Positions 21,625 to 29,646 of a stretch of 64,000 nt of DNA are shown here, piece after piece. The DNA is from Paraburkholderia lacunae (GTDB lineage: Bacteria > Pseudomonadota > Gammaproteobacteria > Burkholderiales > Burkholderiaceae), in the NCBI RefSeq assembly GCF_003353175.1, contig NZ_QHKS01000011.1:124001-188000 (forward strand), given 5' to 3'. Each line of letters begins with the position of its first letter. The stretch's first letter is position 1. The notes below the pieces were generated by a model that had not been told where the DNA came from, made no database searches, and was given only the letters and a program-made list of their open reading frames with translations. The position numbers and the translations under genes were made by a program.

Positions 21625-22329
21625 ATGTCCGATAAACACCTGTCCAGCCAGTTCGACGCCGACCTGAATCTCGTTTCGTCGAAGGTCCTCGAAATGGGCG
21701 GTCTCGTCGAGTCGCAGATCGTCAACGCGATGCAGGCGCTCAACGAATTCAATCTCGACATCGCCGAGCAGGTGATCGCCGCGGAAGATCACCTGAACCA
21801 GATGGAAGTCGATATCGACGAAGAGTGCAGCAACATCATCGCGCGCCGTCAGCCGGCCGCGCGTGACCTGCGCCTCCTGCTCGCGATTTCGAAGACCATC
21901 ACGAATCTCGAGCGCGCCGGCGACGAAGCCGAAAAGATCGCCAAGCGCACCAAGCGTCTGATGGAAGACGGCGCGTCGCGCACCATCAATATTGCCGAGA
22001 TCAAGTTGTCGGGCGAGATGGCGGTGTCGATTCTGCGCCGCGCGCTGGACGCGTTCGCGCGCCTCGACACGGTGGCCGCCGCGCAGATCGTGCGCGACGA
22101 CAAGGCGATCGACGAGGAATTCCGCGCGTTCGTACGCAAGCTGATTTCCTACATGACTGAAGATCCGCGCTCGATCTCGGTGGGCCTCGACTTCCTGTTC
22201 ATCGCCAAGGCGATCGAGCGGATCGGCGACCACGCGAAGAACATTGCCGAATTCATCATCTACATCGTCAAGGGTACCGACGTGCGGCACAAATCGCGCG
22301 ACGCGCTCGAACGCGAAGCCCTCAGCTAA
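21625..22329 (+). CDS. phoU: Phosphate signalling protein PhoU
   Basis: PhoU is a cytoplasmic all-helical repressor that connects PstB and PhoR and keeps the Pho regulon off when phosphate is plentiful. The 234 residues show the two repeated three-helix halves with acidic metal-binding motifs: EDHLNQMEVDIDEEC and DKAIDEEFRAF, plus NLERAGDEAEKIA and AIERIGDHAKNIAE, the E-R-x-G-D-(E/H)-A-x-x-I-A repeat diagnostic of PhoU. It sits between pstB and phoB in the same orientation. Confidence 0.97.
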   Translation: MSDKHLSSQFDADLNLVSSKVLEMGGLVESQIVNAMQALNEFNLDIAEQVIAAEDHLNQMEVDIDEECSNIIARRQPAARDLRLLLAISKTITNLERAGDEAEKIAKRTKRLMEDGASRTINIAEIKLSGEMAVSILRRALDAFARLDTVAAAQIVRDDKAIDEEFRAFVRKLISYMTEDPRSISVGLDFLFIAKAIERIGDHAKNIAEFIIYIVKGTDVRHKSRDALEREALS

Positions 22330-22356
22330 CTCTGGAAAAAGGTCAAAGAGGTGCCG

Positions 22357-23058
22357 ATGCCCAGTAGCATTCTCGTCATTGAAGATGAGCCCGCCATTTC
22401 CGAACTGATTTCGGTCAATCTTCAACACGCCGGACACTGCCCGATTCGCGCGTACAACGCGGAGCAGGCGCAGAACCTGATCAGCGATGTGTTGCCCGAC
22501 CTCGTCCTGCTCGACTGGATGTTGCCGGGCAAGTCGGGCATCGCGTTCGCGCGCGATCTGCGCAACAACGAACGCACCAAGCACATACCGATCATCATGC
22601 TGACCGCGCGCGGCGATGAGCAGGACAAGGTGCTGGGCCTCGAAATCGGCGCCGACGACTACGTCACCAAGCCGTTTTCGCCGAAGGAACTGATGGCGCG
22701 CATCAAGGCGGTGTTGCGCCGCCGCGCGCCGCAGCTGACCGAAGACGTCGTCGCGATCAACGGTCTGAAGCTCGACCCGGCAACGCACCGGGTGGCCGCG
22801 CATGCCGAAGGCAGCGAGATCAAGCTCGATCTCGGCCCGACCGAATTCCGTCTGCTGCACTTCTTCATGACGCATCCGGAGCGCGTGCACAGCCGCACGC
22901 AACTACTCGACCAGGTGTGGGGCGATCATGTGTTCGTCGAAGAACGCACGGTGGATGTGCACATCAAGCGTCTGCGCGCGGCGCTCAAGCCGGCCGGGTG
23001 CGATGCTATGATTGAGACGGTGCGCGGCAGCGGTTACCGGCTCGCGAAGAGCGCCTGA
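22357..23058 (+). CDS. phoB: Phosphate regulon response regulator PhoB
   Basis: DNA-binding response regulator of the phosphate regulon. The receiver domain has the acidic pair in VIEDEPAIS, the phospho-acceptor Asp53 in LLDWMLPG, Thr in MLTARGD and Lys in YVTKPFSPKEL. The OmpR-type winged helix spans about 130-230, with HSRTQLLDQVWG and the recognition-helix segment VDVHIKRLRAAL. The ATG of MPSSILVIED is preferred because AGAGG stands 7 nt upstream; an in-frame GTG two codons earlier would be too close. Its predicted targets in this window are the pst, ppk and olsB promoters. Confidence 0.97.
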   Translation: MPSSILVIEDEPAISELISVNLQHAGHCPIRAYNAEQAQNLISDVLPDLVLLDWMLPGKSGIAFARDLRNNERTKHIPIIMLTARGDEQDKVLGLEIGADDYVTKPFSPKELMARIKAVLRRRAPQLTEDVVAINGLKLDPATHRVAAHAEGSEIKLDLGPTEFRLLHFFMTHPERVHSRTQLLDQVWGDHVFVEERTVDVHIKRLRAALKPAGCDAMIETVRGSGYRLAKSA

Positions 23059-23116
23059 CTTCTTTCGGTCACGCCGAAAGTTTCGAAAGCCCTGGTAACG
23101 GCGCTCACGCCACCTG

Positions 23117-23132
23117 CGTCACGAACGTGACG
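23117..23132. promoter_or_regulatory. Palindrome in the phoB-phoR gap
   Basis: CGTCACG-AA-CGTGACG, two perfect 7-bp arms, within the 132-bp gap. A weaker hairpin CTTTCGG-TCACG-CCGAAAG precedes it right after the phoB stop. Either could modulate the phoB to phoR ratio; no factor can be named. Confidence 0.4.
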
Positions 23133-23190
23133 AATTGACGTCGCGATCCCGGATCACGGCGTGTACGGTTTTCTCTTCGATCGCTAGAAC

Positions 23191-24504
23191 ATGAACATCA
23201 TCTGGGCGCGCTCCCTCGTGTCGGTCGTGCTGCTGGCTGTTCTGTGCGCAGTGGTCGGCGCACTCGTGAACGTCAAGGCAGGATTGGTCCTCGCGATCGT
23301 TTTGCTGCTCGCACAGAGCCTCTTCGGCACTTTTCACAAGCAGCGCCTATGGCGTTTGCTCGACGCGCCGGTCTATGGCGAAGTGCCGAGCGCGCCCGGC
23401 GTCTGGGGCGAAATCTACTACCGTCTGCATAAGCTCGCGAAGCGCTGGCATGCGCAGGTACGTCAGGTCGAGCAGCAGCACTCGCGTTTCATCCAGGCGA
23501 TCCAGGCGTCGCCGAACGGCGTCGCGATGCTCGACGATCACGACCAGATCGAGTGGTGTAACGCGATCTCGGAACTCCATTTCGGGCTCGACGCGAAACG
23601 CGATCTGCGCCAGCACATCACGCACCTGGTGCGCCAGCCCGACTTCGTCCGCTATCTGAATTCGCATCGTTACGAAGAGATGCTGATCATGCGCGGGATG
23701 GGCGACAAGCGCCAGAACGTGCTGTCGGTACAGGTCTTTCCGTACGGCGAAAACCGCAAGCTGGTGCTCTCGCAAGACATCACCGAGCTGGAGCGCACGG
23801 ACGCGATGCGGCGTGACTTCGTCGCCAATGTCTCGCATGAGCTGAAGACGCCGCTTACCGTGCTCTCGGGTTTTCTGGAGACGATGCGCGAGTTGCCGTT
23901 GAGCGAAGCAGAACGCTCGCGCTATCTCGATCTGATGGAGCAGCAGGCCTCGCGCATGCGGCACATCGTCAACGATCTGCTGGTGCTCGCCAAACTGGAA
24001 GGCGACAACAAGCCGCCAAGCGATCAGATGATCGACATGCGCGCGGTGCTGCGGCATCTGAAAGACGACGCGGAGAACCTGTCGAGCGACCATCACAAGA
24101 TTCTCTTCGAAGCCGACGAAGGGCTCACGGTCACGGGTGTCGAAACAGAAATTCTCAGCGCGCTCGGCAACCTCGTGACCAACGCGATCCGCTACACGCC
24201 GGATGGCGGTTTGATCCAGGTGGGCTGGCACGCGAGCGGCGGAAGTGCGGTGTTTTCGGTCACCGACAGCGGCTTGGGGATTCCGGCGGCGGACATTCCG
24301 CGGCTCACCGAGCGCTTCTATCGTGTCGACCGCAGCCGTTCGCGCGATACCGGCGGTACCGGCCTCGGGCTCGCGATCGTCAAGCATGTGCTGCAACGGC
24401 ACGATGCACAACTCGAGGTGAAGAGCGAAGAGGGGCGCGGCAGCACGTTCACCGTGCGCTTCCCGGTGTATCGCACGGCGCGCAGGCAACCGGCGCCGGC
24501 TTGA
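23191..24504 (+). CDS. phoR: Phosphate regulon sensor histidine kinase PhoR
   Basis: Inner-membrane histidine kinase partner of PhoB, 437 residues. Two N-terminal hydrophobic segments (about 7-25 and 27-47) form a hairpin without a large periplasmic domain, as in other PhoR proteins. A PAS domain follows (VAMLDDHDQIEWCN), then the HisKA box with His216 in FVANVSHELKTPL. The ATPase has the N box LVTNAIRYTPDGG, G1 DSGLGIPAADI and G2 GTGLGLAIVKH. A strong bidirectional terminator separates it from ppk on the other strand. Confidence 0.97.
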   Translation: MNIIWARSLVSVVLLAVLCAVVGALVNVKAGLVLAIVLLLAQSLFGTFHKQRLWRLLDAPVYGEVPSAPGVWGEIYYRLHKLAKRWHAQVRQVEQQHSRFIQAIQASPNGVAMLDDHDQIEWCNAISELHFGLDAKRDLRQHITHLVRQPDFVRYLNSHRYEEMLIMRGMGDKRQNVLSVQVFPYGENRKLVLSQDITELERTDAMRRDFVANVSHELKTPLTVLSGFLETMRELPLSEAERSRYLDLMEQQASRMRHIVNDLLVLAKLEGDNKPPSDQMIDMRAVLRHLKDDAENLSSDHHKILFEADEGLTVTGVETEILSALGNLVTNAIRYTPDGGLIQVGWHASGGSAVFSVTDSGLGIPAADIPRLTERFYRVDRSRSRDTGGTGLGLAIVKHVLQRHDAQLEVKSEEGRGSTFTVRFPVYRTARRQPAPA

Positions 24505-24519
24505 AGAGCGTCGACCCGA

Positions 24520-24560
24520 AAAAAAGCCCGCCTTGAATCAAATCAAGGCGGGCTTTTTTT
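24520..24560. terminator. Bidirectional terminator between phoR and ppk
   Basis: Perfect 11-bp stem GCCCGCCTTGA / TCAAGGCGGGC with an ATCAAA loop, six A on one side and seven T on the other, so it can stop transcription from phoR (+) and from ppk (-). The same stem sequence is reused in the terminator after ppx. Confidence 0.92.
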
Positions 24561-24583
24561 GCGAGCCTGGCTGGCCGATTCGC

Positions 24584-26647
24584 TCATGAACAGAATTTGC
24601 TCAGCAAGCTCATCTGCGCATTGCGCGACGACTTGCCCGGCCGGCGCCGGCGATAGTGTCCGTCGCTTTGCATCAGCCACGCGGACTGGTTGTCGCCGAG
24701 AAACGCCGACAGGCCTTCGGCAATCACACGCCGCTTCAAACGACGGTTGTTGACCGGGAACGCCACTTCCACGCGCCGGAAGAAGTTGCGGTCCATCCAG
24801 TCGGCGCTCGACAGATACACCTGCTCCTTGCCGCCGTCGTAGAAATAGAAGATGCGATGATGTTCCAGAAAGCGCCCGACAATCGAGCGCACCGTGATGT
24901 TCTCCGACAGGCCGGGCACGCCCGGTTGCAGCGAGCACACGCCGCGCACGATCAGATCGATCTTCACGCCCGCTTGCGACGCTTCGTATAACTCGGCGAT
25001 CACGGTCGGTTCGAGCAGCGCATTCATCTTCGCGACGATGCGCGCTTTCCTGCCGGCGCGCGCATGTTCGGCTTCCGCGCGGATCGCTTCGACCAGTTTC
25101 GGATGCAGCGTGAACGGCGATTGCCAGAACTCATGCAGCCGCAATTCGCCGCCGATGCCGGTCAGTTGCTGGAACACGTGGTGGACGTCTTCGCAGATTT
25201 TCTGATCGGCGGTCATCACGCCGAAGTCGGTGTAAAGCCGTGCGGTGCGCGGATGATAGTTGCCGGTGCCGAGGTGCGCATAACGCTTGAGCGAAGTCTT
25301 GCCGCCCGCCGACACGCGCCGCACGATCAGCATCATCTTCGCGTGGCACTTGTGACCCACCACGCCGTACACCACGTGTGCGCCCACCGCTTCGAGCTGC
25401 GACGCCCAGTTGATGTTGGTTTCTTCGTCGAAGCGCGCGAGCAGTTCGACCACTACCGTGACTTCCTTGCCGTTGCGGGCGGCTTGCATCAGTGCGTCCA
25501 TCAGCGGCGAATCGGTGCCGGTGCGATAGATCGTCTGTTTGATGGCCACCACGTTCGGATCTTTGGCCGCTTGCAACAGCAGTTCGAGCACCGGCTGAAA
25601 GCTCTCATACGGATGATGCAGCAGCACGTCGTCCTGATCGATCACATCGAACAGGTTGGTGCTGTTGGAGACTCGCGGCGGTATGGCGGGGATGTGCGGC
25701 ACGAACTTCAGGTCGGGCCGGTCTACCATCTCCGGCAGTTGCATCAGACGCACCAGATTGACGGGGCCGTCGGCGTAATAGCAGTCCTTGTCCGACAGAT
25801 TGCTTTCGTCGAGCAGGCGCCGCACGACGTGCACGGGCGTATCCGCCGACACTTCCAGCCGCACCGCATTGCCCAGATGCCGCGCCGGCAATTCGCCCTG
25901 CAACGCGACGCGCAGATTGGTGATTTCGTCTTCGTCGACGAACAGTTCGCTATTGCGGGTGATGCGAAACTGATTGCAGCTGCGCACCACCAGATTCGGG
26001 AACAGCTCGCCCACAAAGCGCTGCAACAGCGAGCTCAGCAGCACGAAGCCGTGCGGATAACCCGACAGCTCCTGCGGCATCCGCACGAGGCGCGGCAACG
26101 CGCGCGGCGCCTGGACGATGCCCATCATCGCCTGGCGTCCGAAGGCGTCCTTGCCTTCCAGTTCGACGACGAAGTTCAGGCTCTTGTTGAGCACGCGTGG
26201 GAAGGGATGCGCCGGGTCGAGTCCGATCGGCGTGAGTACAGGCAGCAGTTCGTCGAAGAAGTAGTTGCGCGCCCATTCGGTTTGCGCTTCGTTCCACGCT
26301 TCAGTGCCGTGAAAGTAAATGCCTTCCGCTTCGAGCGCCGTGAACACCGTGTCGTTCAGCATCGTGTACTGACGATGCACGAGCCGCTGCGCGCGTTCGA
26401 CGACGAGGTCGTACACATGCTGGAGAGACATGCCGTCGGGCGACAGCGCGCCCGGGTTGTCGCGCATCTGTTCCTGCAGTCCGGCCATGCGGACTTCGAA
26501 GAATTCGTCGAGGTTGCTACTGGTGATGCAGATAAAACGGAGTCGCTCGAGCAAAGGGACGGCGGGGTCGGCAGCTTGTGCCAACACACGCTCGTTGAAA
26601 CCCAGAATGCCCAGCTCGCGATTCAATAACGGGTAGCGGATGGACAT
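24584..26647 (-). CDS. ppk1: Polyphosphate kinase 1
   Basis: PPK1 polymerises the gamma-phosphate of ATP into inorganic polyphosphate. The start at MSIRYPLLNRELGILGFNERVL gives 687 residues, normal for the family; starting 19 codons earlier would run through the proposed PhoB sites. The N-terminal helical domain shows SSNLDEFFEVRMAGLQ, and the PLD-like catalytic half has KQTIYRTGTDSPLM, the HAKMML segment, and HLGTGNYHPRTARLYTDFG, which includes the autophosphorylated His region. The C-terminus carries SSADWMDRNFFRRVE. It converges with phoR and diverges from ppx. Confidence 0.96.
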   Translation of the reverse strand: MSIRYPLLNRELGILGFNERVLAQAADPAVPLLERLRFICITSSNLDEFFEVRMAGLQEQMRDNPGALSPDGMSLQHVYDLVVERAQRLVHRQYTMLNDTVFTALEAEGIYFHGTEAWNEAQTEWARNYFFDELLPVLTPIGLDPAHPFPRVLNKSLNFVVELEGKDAFGRQAMMGIVQAPRALPRLVRMPQELSGYPHGFVLLSSLLQRFVGELFPNLVVRSCNQFRITRNSELFVDEDEITNLRVALQGELPARHLGNAVRLEVSADTPVHVVRRLLDESNLSDKDCYYADGPVNLVRLMQLPEMVDRPDLKFVPHIPAIPPRVSNSTNLFDVIDQDDVLLHHPYESFQPVLELLLQAAKDPNVVAIKQTIYRTGTDSPLMDALMQAARNGKEVTVVVELLARFDEETNINWASQLEAVGAHVVYGVVGHKCHAKMMLIVRRVSAGGKTSLKRYAHLGTGNYHPRTARLYTDFGVMTADQKICEDVHHVFQQLTGIGGELRLHEFWQSPFTLHPKLVEAIRAEAEHARAGRKARIVAKMNALLEPTVIAELYEASQAGVKIDLIVRGVCSLQPGVPGLSENITVRSIVGRFLEHHRIFYFYDGGKEQVYLSSADWMDRNFFRRVEVAFPVNNRRLKRRVIAEGLSAFLGDNQSAWLMQSDGHYRRRRPGKSSRNAQMSLLSKFCS

Positions 26648-26699
26648 CGGCAGCGAGAATGGAATGTCAGGAAGAGAGGCAGAAAGACGCTCGGAAATT

Positions 26700-26728
26700 C
26701 TCACAGTATGATTACATTCTTATGACGT
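26700..26728 (-). promoter_or_regulatory. Putative Pho box upstream of ppk
   Basis: On the minus strand three heptamers ACGTCAT, ATGTAAT and CTGTGAG recur every 11 bp with AT-rich 4-bp spacers, resembling the CTGTCAT-N4-CTGTCAT PhoB box with some mismatches. The array ends about 53 nt before the chosen ppk start. Confidence 0.5.
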
Positions 26729-26963
26729 TCTGAATGTCTCAAATTCTACGCCGCATTTGCCGCGTGTCGTCAATATGACGCAGTGTTTATGGGACCATGG
26801 CGCACACCAAACACTGCAAGGTGACACCGTGAGGTCCGGTACGCTTAAAATGGCGTCTTTCAACAGCGCGGCTGGCCACAAGGCGCATACGGCGCCCAAG
26901 GGACGTTCGGTGTCTTCCACGTCCTCGGCCGCCGCGCTCGCGCGCATGGAGTCCGCTCAATCG

Positions 26964-28475
26964 ATGGTCAATACTCCACAACTCCTCGCCGCCGTAGACC
27001 TCGGCTCCAACAGCTTCCGCCTGATCGTGGGCCGGGTCGAGGAAACCGACGCGGGTAGCCAGATTTATCAGGTGGATGCGTTGCGCGAACCGGTGCGTCT
27101 CGCTGCCGGTCTGTCGCGCGACAAGATGCTCGATCGCGCCTCGCAGGTGCGCGGCTGGGACGCGCTCAAGCGCTTCGGCGAACGGCTGCGCGACTTTCAT
27201 CCCGATCACGTTCGCGCGGTCGCCACCAACACGCTGCGCATCGCCAAGAACGCCAACGAATTTCTCGGCGAGGCGCAGGCCGCGCTCGGCTTCCCGATCG
27301 AAGTGATCGCCGGCCGTGAAGAAGCGCGCCTGATCTACGCCGGGGCCGCACACTCGGTGCCCGCGAGCTCGGGCAAGCGGCTGGTGGTGGACATCGGCGG
27401 CGGTTCGACGGAATTCATCATTGGCTCGCACTACACGCCGATCAAGATGGAAAGCCTGTATATCGGCTGCGTGAGCCATAGCCGAGCGTTCTTTCCGGCG
27501 GGCAATGTCGACGAATACACGATGCGCCAGGCCGAACTCGCCGCGAGACGTGAAATCCAGATCATTTCCGCCGAGTACAAGAAGACCGGCTGGGAGCAGG
27601 CGATCGGCTCGTCGGGCACCGCGCGTGCGCTGGCCGAACTGGTCGAGGCGAACGGTTTCAACGATCCGGGCATCACACACGGCATTTCGCGCGGCGGGCT
27701 CGAACGGCTCAAGCGTGCATTGATCAAGGCGGAGAACGTCAATCGCCTGAAGCTCGTCGCGTTGAAGGCCGACCGGATCCCGGTGCTGGCGGGCGGTCTG
27801 TCGATCATGATCGCGGTGTTCGACGAACTCGGCGTCGATTACGTCGATACGACGGACGGCGCATTGCGTCTGGGCGTGCTGTACGACCTGCTGGGCCGTT
27901 CGCAGCACGAAGACATGCGTACGGTCACTGCCGAGGGCTTCATGCGCCGCTATGGCGTCGATCGTGCGCAGGCCGGGCGCATCGGCGATCTGGCGGTGAG
28001 TTTCTACGATCAGTTCGATGAGCCGGACGAAGAACGCCGGTTGGAAAACCGCATGTTCCTCGGTTGGGCGGCGGCGTTGCATGAAATCGGGCTGTCGATT
28101 TCGCACAGCGCGTATCACAAGCATTCGGCCTATATCGCGAGCAATGCGGACATGCCGGGTTTTTCGCGCACCGATCAGGCGCGACTCGCCGCGCTGGTGC
28201 TTGGCCACGCGGGCAAACTCGGCAAGCTGTCGCAAACGCGCGAAGTGGAATGGCCACTGCTGTTCTGCTTGCGGCTCGCGGCGCTGCTGTGCCGGCGGCG
28301 TGCCGATGTCGGTTTGCCCGGCATCGCAGTCGAGCAGGTGAACGGCGGCTATGACGTGCGCTTGCCGAACGAATGGGTGGCGAATAATCCGCTCACCGAT
28401 TACAGCCTGATTCAGGAAGCCGCGGAATGGGAGAAGGTGGGCATCCCGTATCGCGTGGTTTATACGGGCGAGTAA
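26964..28475 (+). CDS. ppx: Exopolyphosphatase (Ppx/GppA family)
   Basis: Ppx removes terminal phosphate from polyphosphate, and family members also hydrolyse pppGpp. The N-terminal actin-like fold has LLAAVDLGSNSFRLIVG, the catalytic Glu region AGREEARLIYAGAAHS and LVVDIGGGSTEFIIG. The C-terminal HD-like domain contains GWAAALHEIGLSISHSAYHKHSAY. The start is placed at the ATG just before NTPQLLAAVDLGS (503 residues), the usual family start; two in-frame ATGs up to 207 nt earlier would add an unconserved Ser/Ala-rich leader. It is divergent from ppk, unlike the ppk-ppx operon of E. coli. Confidence 0.93.
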   Translation: MVNTPQLLAAVDLGSNSFRLIVGRVEETDAGSQIYQVDALREPVRLAAGLSRDKMLDRASQVRGWDALKRFGERLRDFHPDHVRAVATNTLRIAKNANEFLGEAQAALGFPIEVIAGREEARLIYAGAAHSVPASSGKRLVVDIGGGSTEFIIGSHYTPIKMESLYIGCVSHSRAFFPAGNVDEYTMRQAELAARREIQIISAEYKKTGWEQAIGSSGTARALAELVEANGFNDPGITHGISRGGLERLKRALIKAENVNRLKLVALKADRIPVLAGGLSIMIAVFDELGVDYVDTTDGALRLGVLYDLLGRSQHEDMRTVTAEGFMRRYGVDRAQAGRIGDLAVSFYDQFDEPDEERRLENRMFLGWAAALHEIGLSISHSAYHKHSAYIASNADMPGFSRTDQARLAALVLGHAGKLGKLSQTREVEWPLLFCLRLAALLCRRRADVGLPGIAVEQVNGGYDVRLPNEWVANNPLTDYSLIQEAAEWEKVGIPYRVVYTGE

Positions 28476-28494
28476 AAAACGTCTGTTGAAAGAA

Positions 28495-28569
28495 GCCCGC
28501 CTTGAACTGACCCTGCAAAGTTGGACACCGGTCCAACCTTTTGGGGTGCTGTTCAAGGCGGGCTTTTTT
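28495..28569 (+). terminator. Terminator after ppx with a nested palindromic insert
   Basis: Outer stem GCCCGCCTTGAAC (28495-28507) / GTTCAAGGCGGGC (28551-28563) is followed by six T. The 43-nt loop itself holds a hairpin GTTGGAC-ACCG-GTCCAAC, flanked by imperfectly matching TGCAAA and CTTTTGGGGTG. The outer stem is the same as in the phoR/ppk terminator, so the insert looks like an addition to a standard terminator; GTTGGACA-type palindromes also occur at IS3-family ends. Confidence 0.85.
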
Positions 28570-28641
28570 ATGCGCGTCGTGGACCTGTCGCGGACCCAGC
28601 GCAGACGCGTTTTTCGGACGCGTCGGTCGCGTTCGAGTCAA

Positions 28642-29454
28642 TCAGCGCGGCAGCGCGTCGCCCAAAAAGTGACGCGCATAGCGTGCGTTGATATCCGATA
28701 GGCGGAACAGCGTCAGGAAGTCGGCCGTGTTGAAGTCGGGATCCCAGGCCGGTGCGCCGCAAATTTTTGCGCCAAGGCGCAGATAGCCCTTCACCAGCGG
28801 CGGCGGTGCGACGTCCGCACCCGTTTGCAGCTCGTCGACCGGCAGCGGCGTATGCGGAAACGCGCGATATTCCGGCGCCGTCAGCGCGTTGTCGCGCAGC
28901 GAGCAATACAGATTCGCCGCGTAGTGACCGCCGTCGACCATCGCGACGCTGGCGCAGCCGAGCATCGTCTCGTAGCCATTGTGCTTCATGTAGGCGGCGA
29001 GCCCAGCCCACAGCGACATGATCACCGAGCCGCTGCGGTAGTCGGGGTGCACGCACGAACGGCCCACTTCGACCATCTTGGCGCGCAGGTGGGTGAGACG
29101 CGAGACGTCGAATTCGCTCTCGGCATACAGGCGGCCGATGCGCGCGGCCTGATGCGGCGGCAGCGCGCGATACGTGCCGACCACCTTCAGCGTGTCGAGG
29201 TCGCGCACCAGCAGATGATCGCAATACGCATCGAACGAATCGACGTCGAGGCCGGCCGGGCCCGTCAGGCGCGCGCCCATTTCATCGGCGAACACCCGGT
29301 AGCGCAGCCGCTGGGCCTCGCGCAGTTCTTCGTCGGTGCGTGCCCATGTGACTTGCAGGCGATGCTGGGCGGTGACCGTCTCTTCGGCGCGCGGCAGGCG
29401 GCGCAACTCGAAGATCGAAGCGAGGGGCAGGGTGGGCGTCGGCAGTTCTCGCAT
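28642..29454 (-). CDS. olsB: Ornithine-acyl-ACP N-acyltransferase (OlsB-like, GNAT fold)
   Basis: OlsB transfers a 3-hydroxyacyl chain from acyl carrier protein to ornithine, the first step of ornithine-lipid synthesis, which lets bacteria replace phospholipids when phosphate is short. The 270 residues match this acyltransferase family: LREAQRLRYRVFADEMGARL, DAYCDHLLVRD, VVGTYRALPP, EVGRSCVHPDYR, IMSLWAGLAAYM and LVKGYLRLGAKICGAPAWDPDFNT given here in pieces. The start MRELPTPTL has AGGA 6-7 nt upstream. The acyl-chain transferase olsA is not in the window. PhoB-like half-sites lie 46 bp upstream. Confidence 0.88.
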   Translation of the reverse strand: MRELPTPTLPLASIFELRRLPRAEETVTAQHRLQVTWARTDEELREAQRLRYRVFADEMGARLTGPAGLDVDSFDAYCDHLLVRDLDTLKVVGTYRALPPHQAARIGRLYAESEFDVSRLTHLRAKMVEVGRSCVHPDYRSGSVIMSLWAGLAAYMKHNGYETMLGCASVAMVDGGHYAANLYCSLRDNALTAPEYRAFPHTPLPVDELQTGADVAPPPLVKGYLRLGAKICGAPAWDPDFNTADFLTLFRLSDINARYARHFLGDALPR

Positions 29455-29499
29455 GTGGCGTCCTGGTCGAAAAAAGGGAGATTGCTTTTTTCGCCAATG

Positions 29500-29539
29500 T
29501 AGTAACGCCTGGTGACGTTCGCATGGCAAAGCTGTGACG
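29500..29539 (-). promoter_or_regulatory. Putative tandem Pho boxes upstream of olsB
   Basis: On the minus strand the heptamers CGTCACA, TGCCATG, CGTCACC and GTTACTA follow one another exactly every 11 bp with 4-bp spacers. The form of the half-sites (GTCAC) is the same as at the pstS promoter of this genome. The array ends 46 nt before the olsB ATG. Confidence 0.65.
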
Positions 29540-29646
29540 ATTGGATGACTGCCCGTAAGCTGGGCGTCCGCGGCTTGTCGTATAGCGGGGATGTGTTGTT
29601 GCGGCGCGACCGTCCGCGGCGGCGCTCGACGCCTCGCCGCGTGGGC

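Noticed and set aside
26757..26963. N-terminal extension of Ppx
   Set aside because: The extra residues are low-complexity and unlike the family; the actin-like fold starts right after the later ATG.
28500..28560. An intact IS element at the ppx terminator
   Set aside because: Only a palindrome of about 70 bp is present, with no transposase or target-site duplication that I can see.
28486..28701. A 71-residue + strand frame across the ppx terminator
   Set aside because: It lies across the terminator hairpin and antisense to olsB, with no ribosome-binding site.
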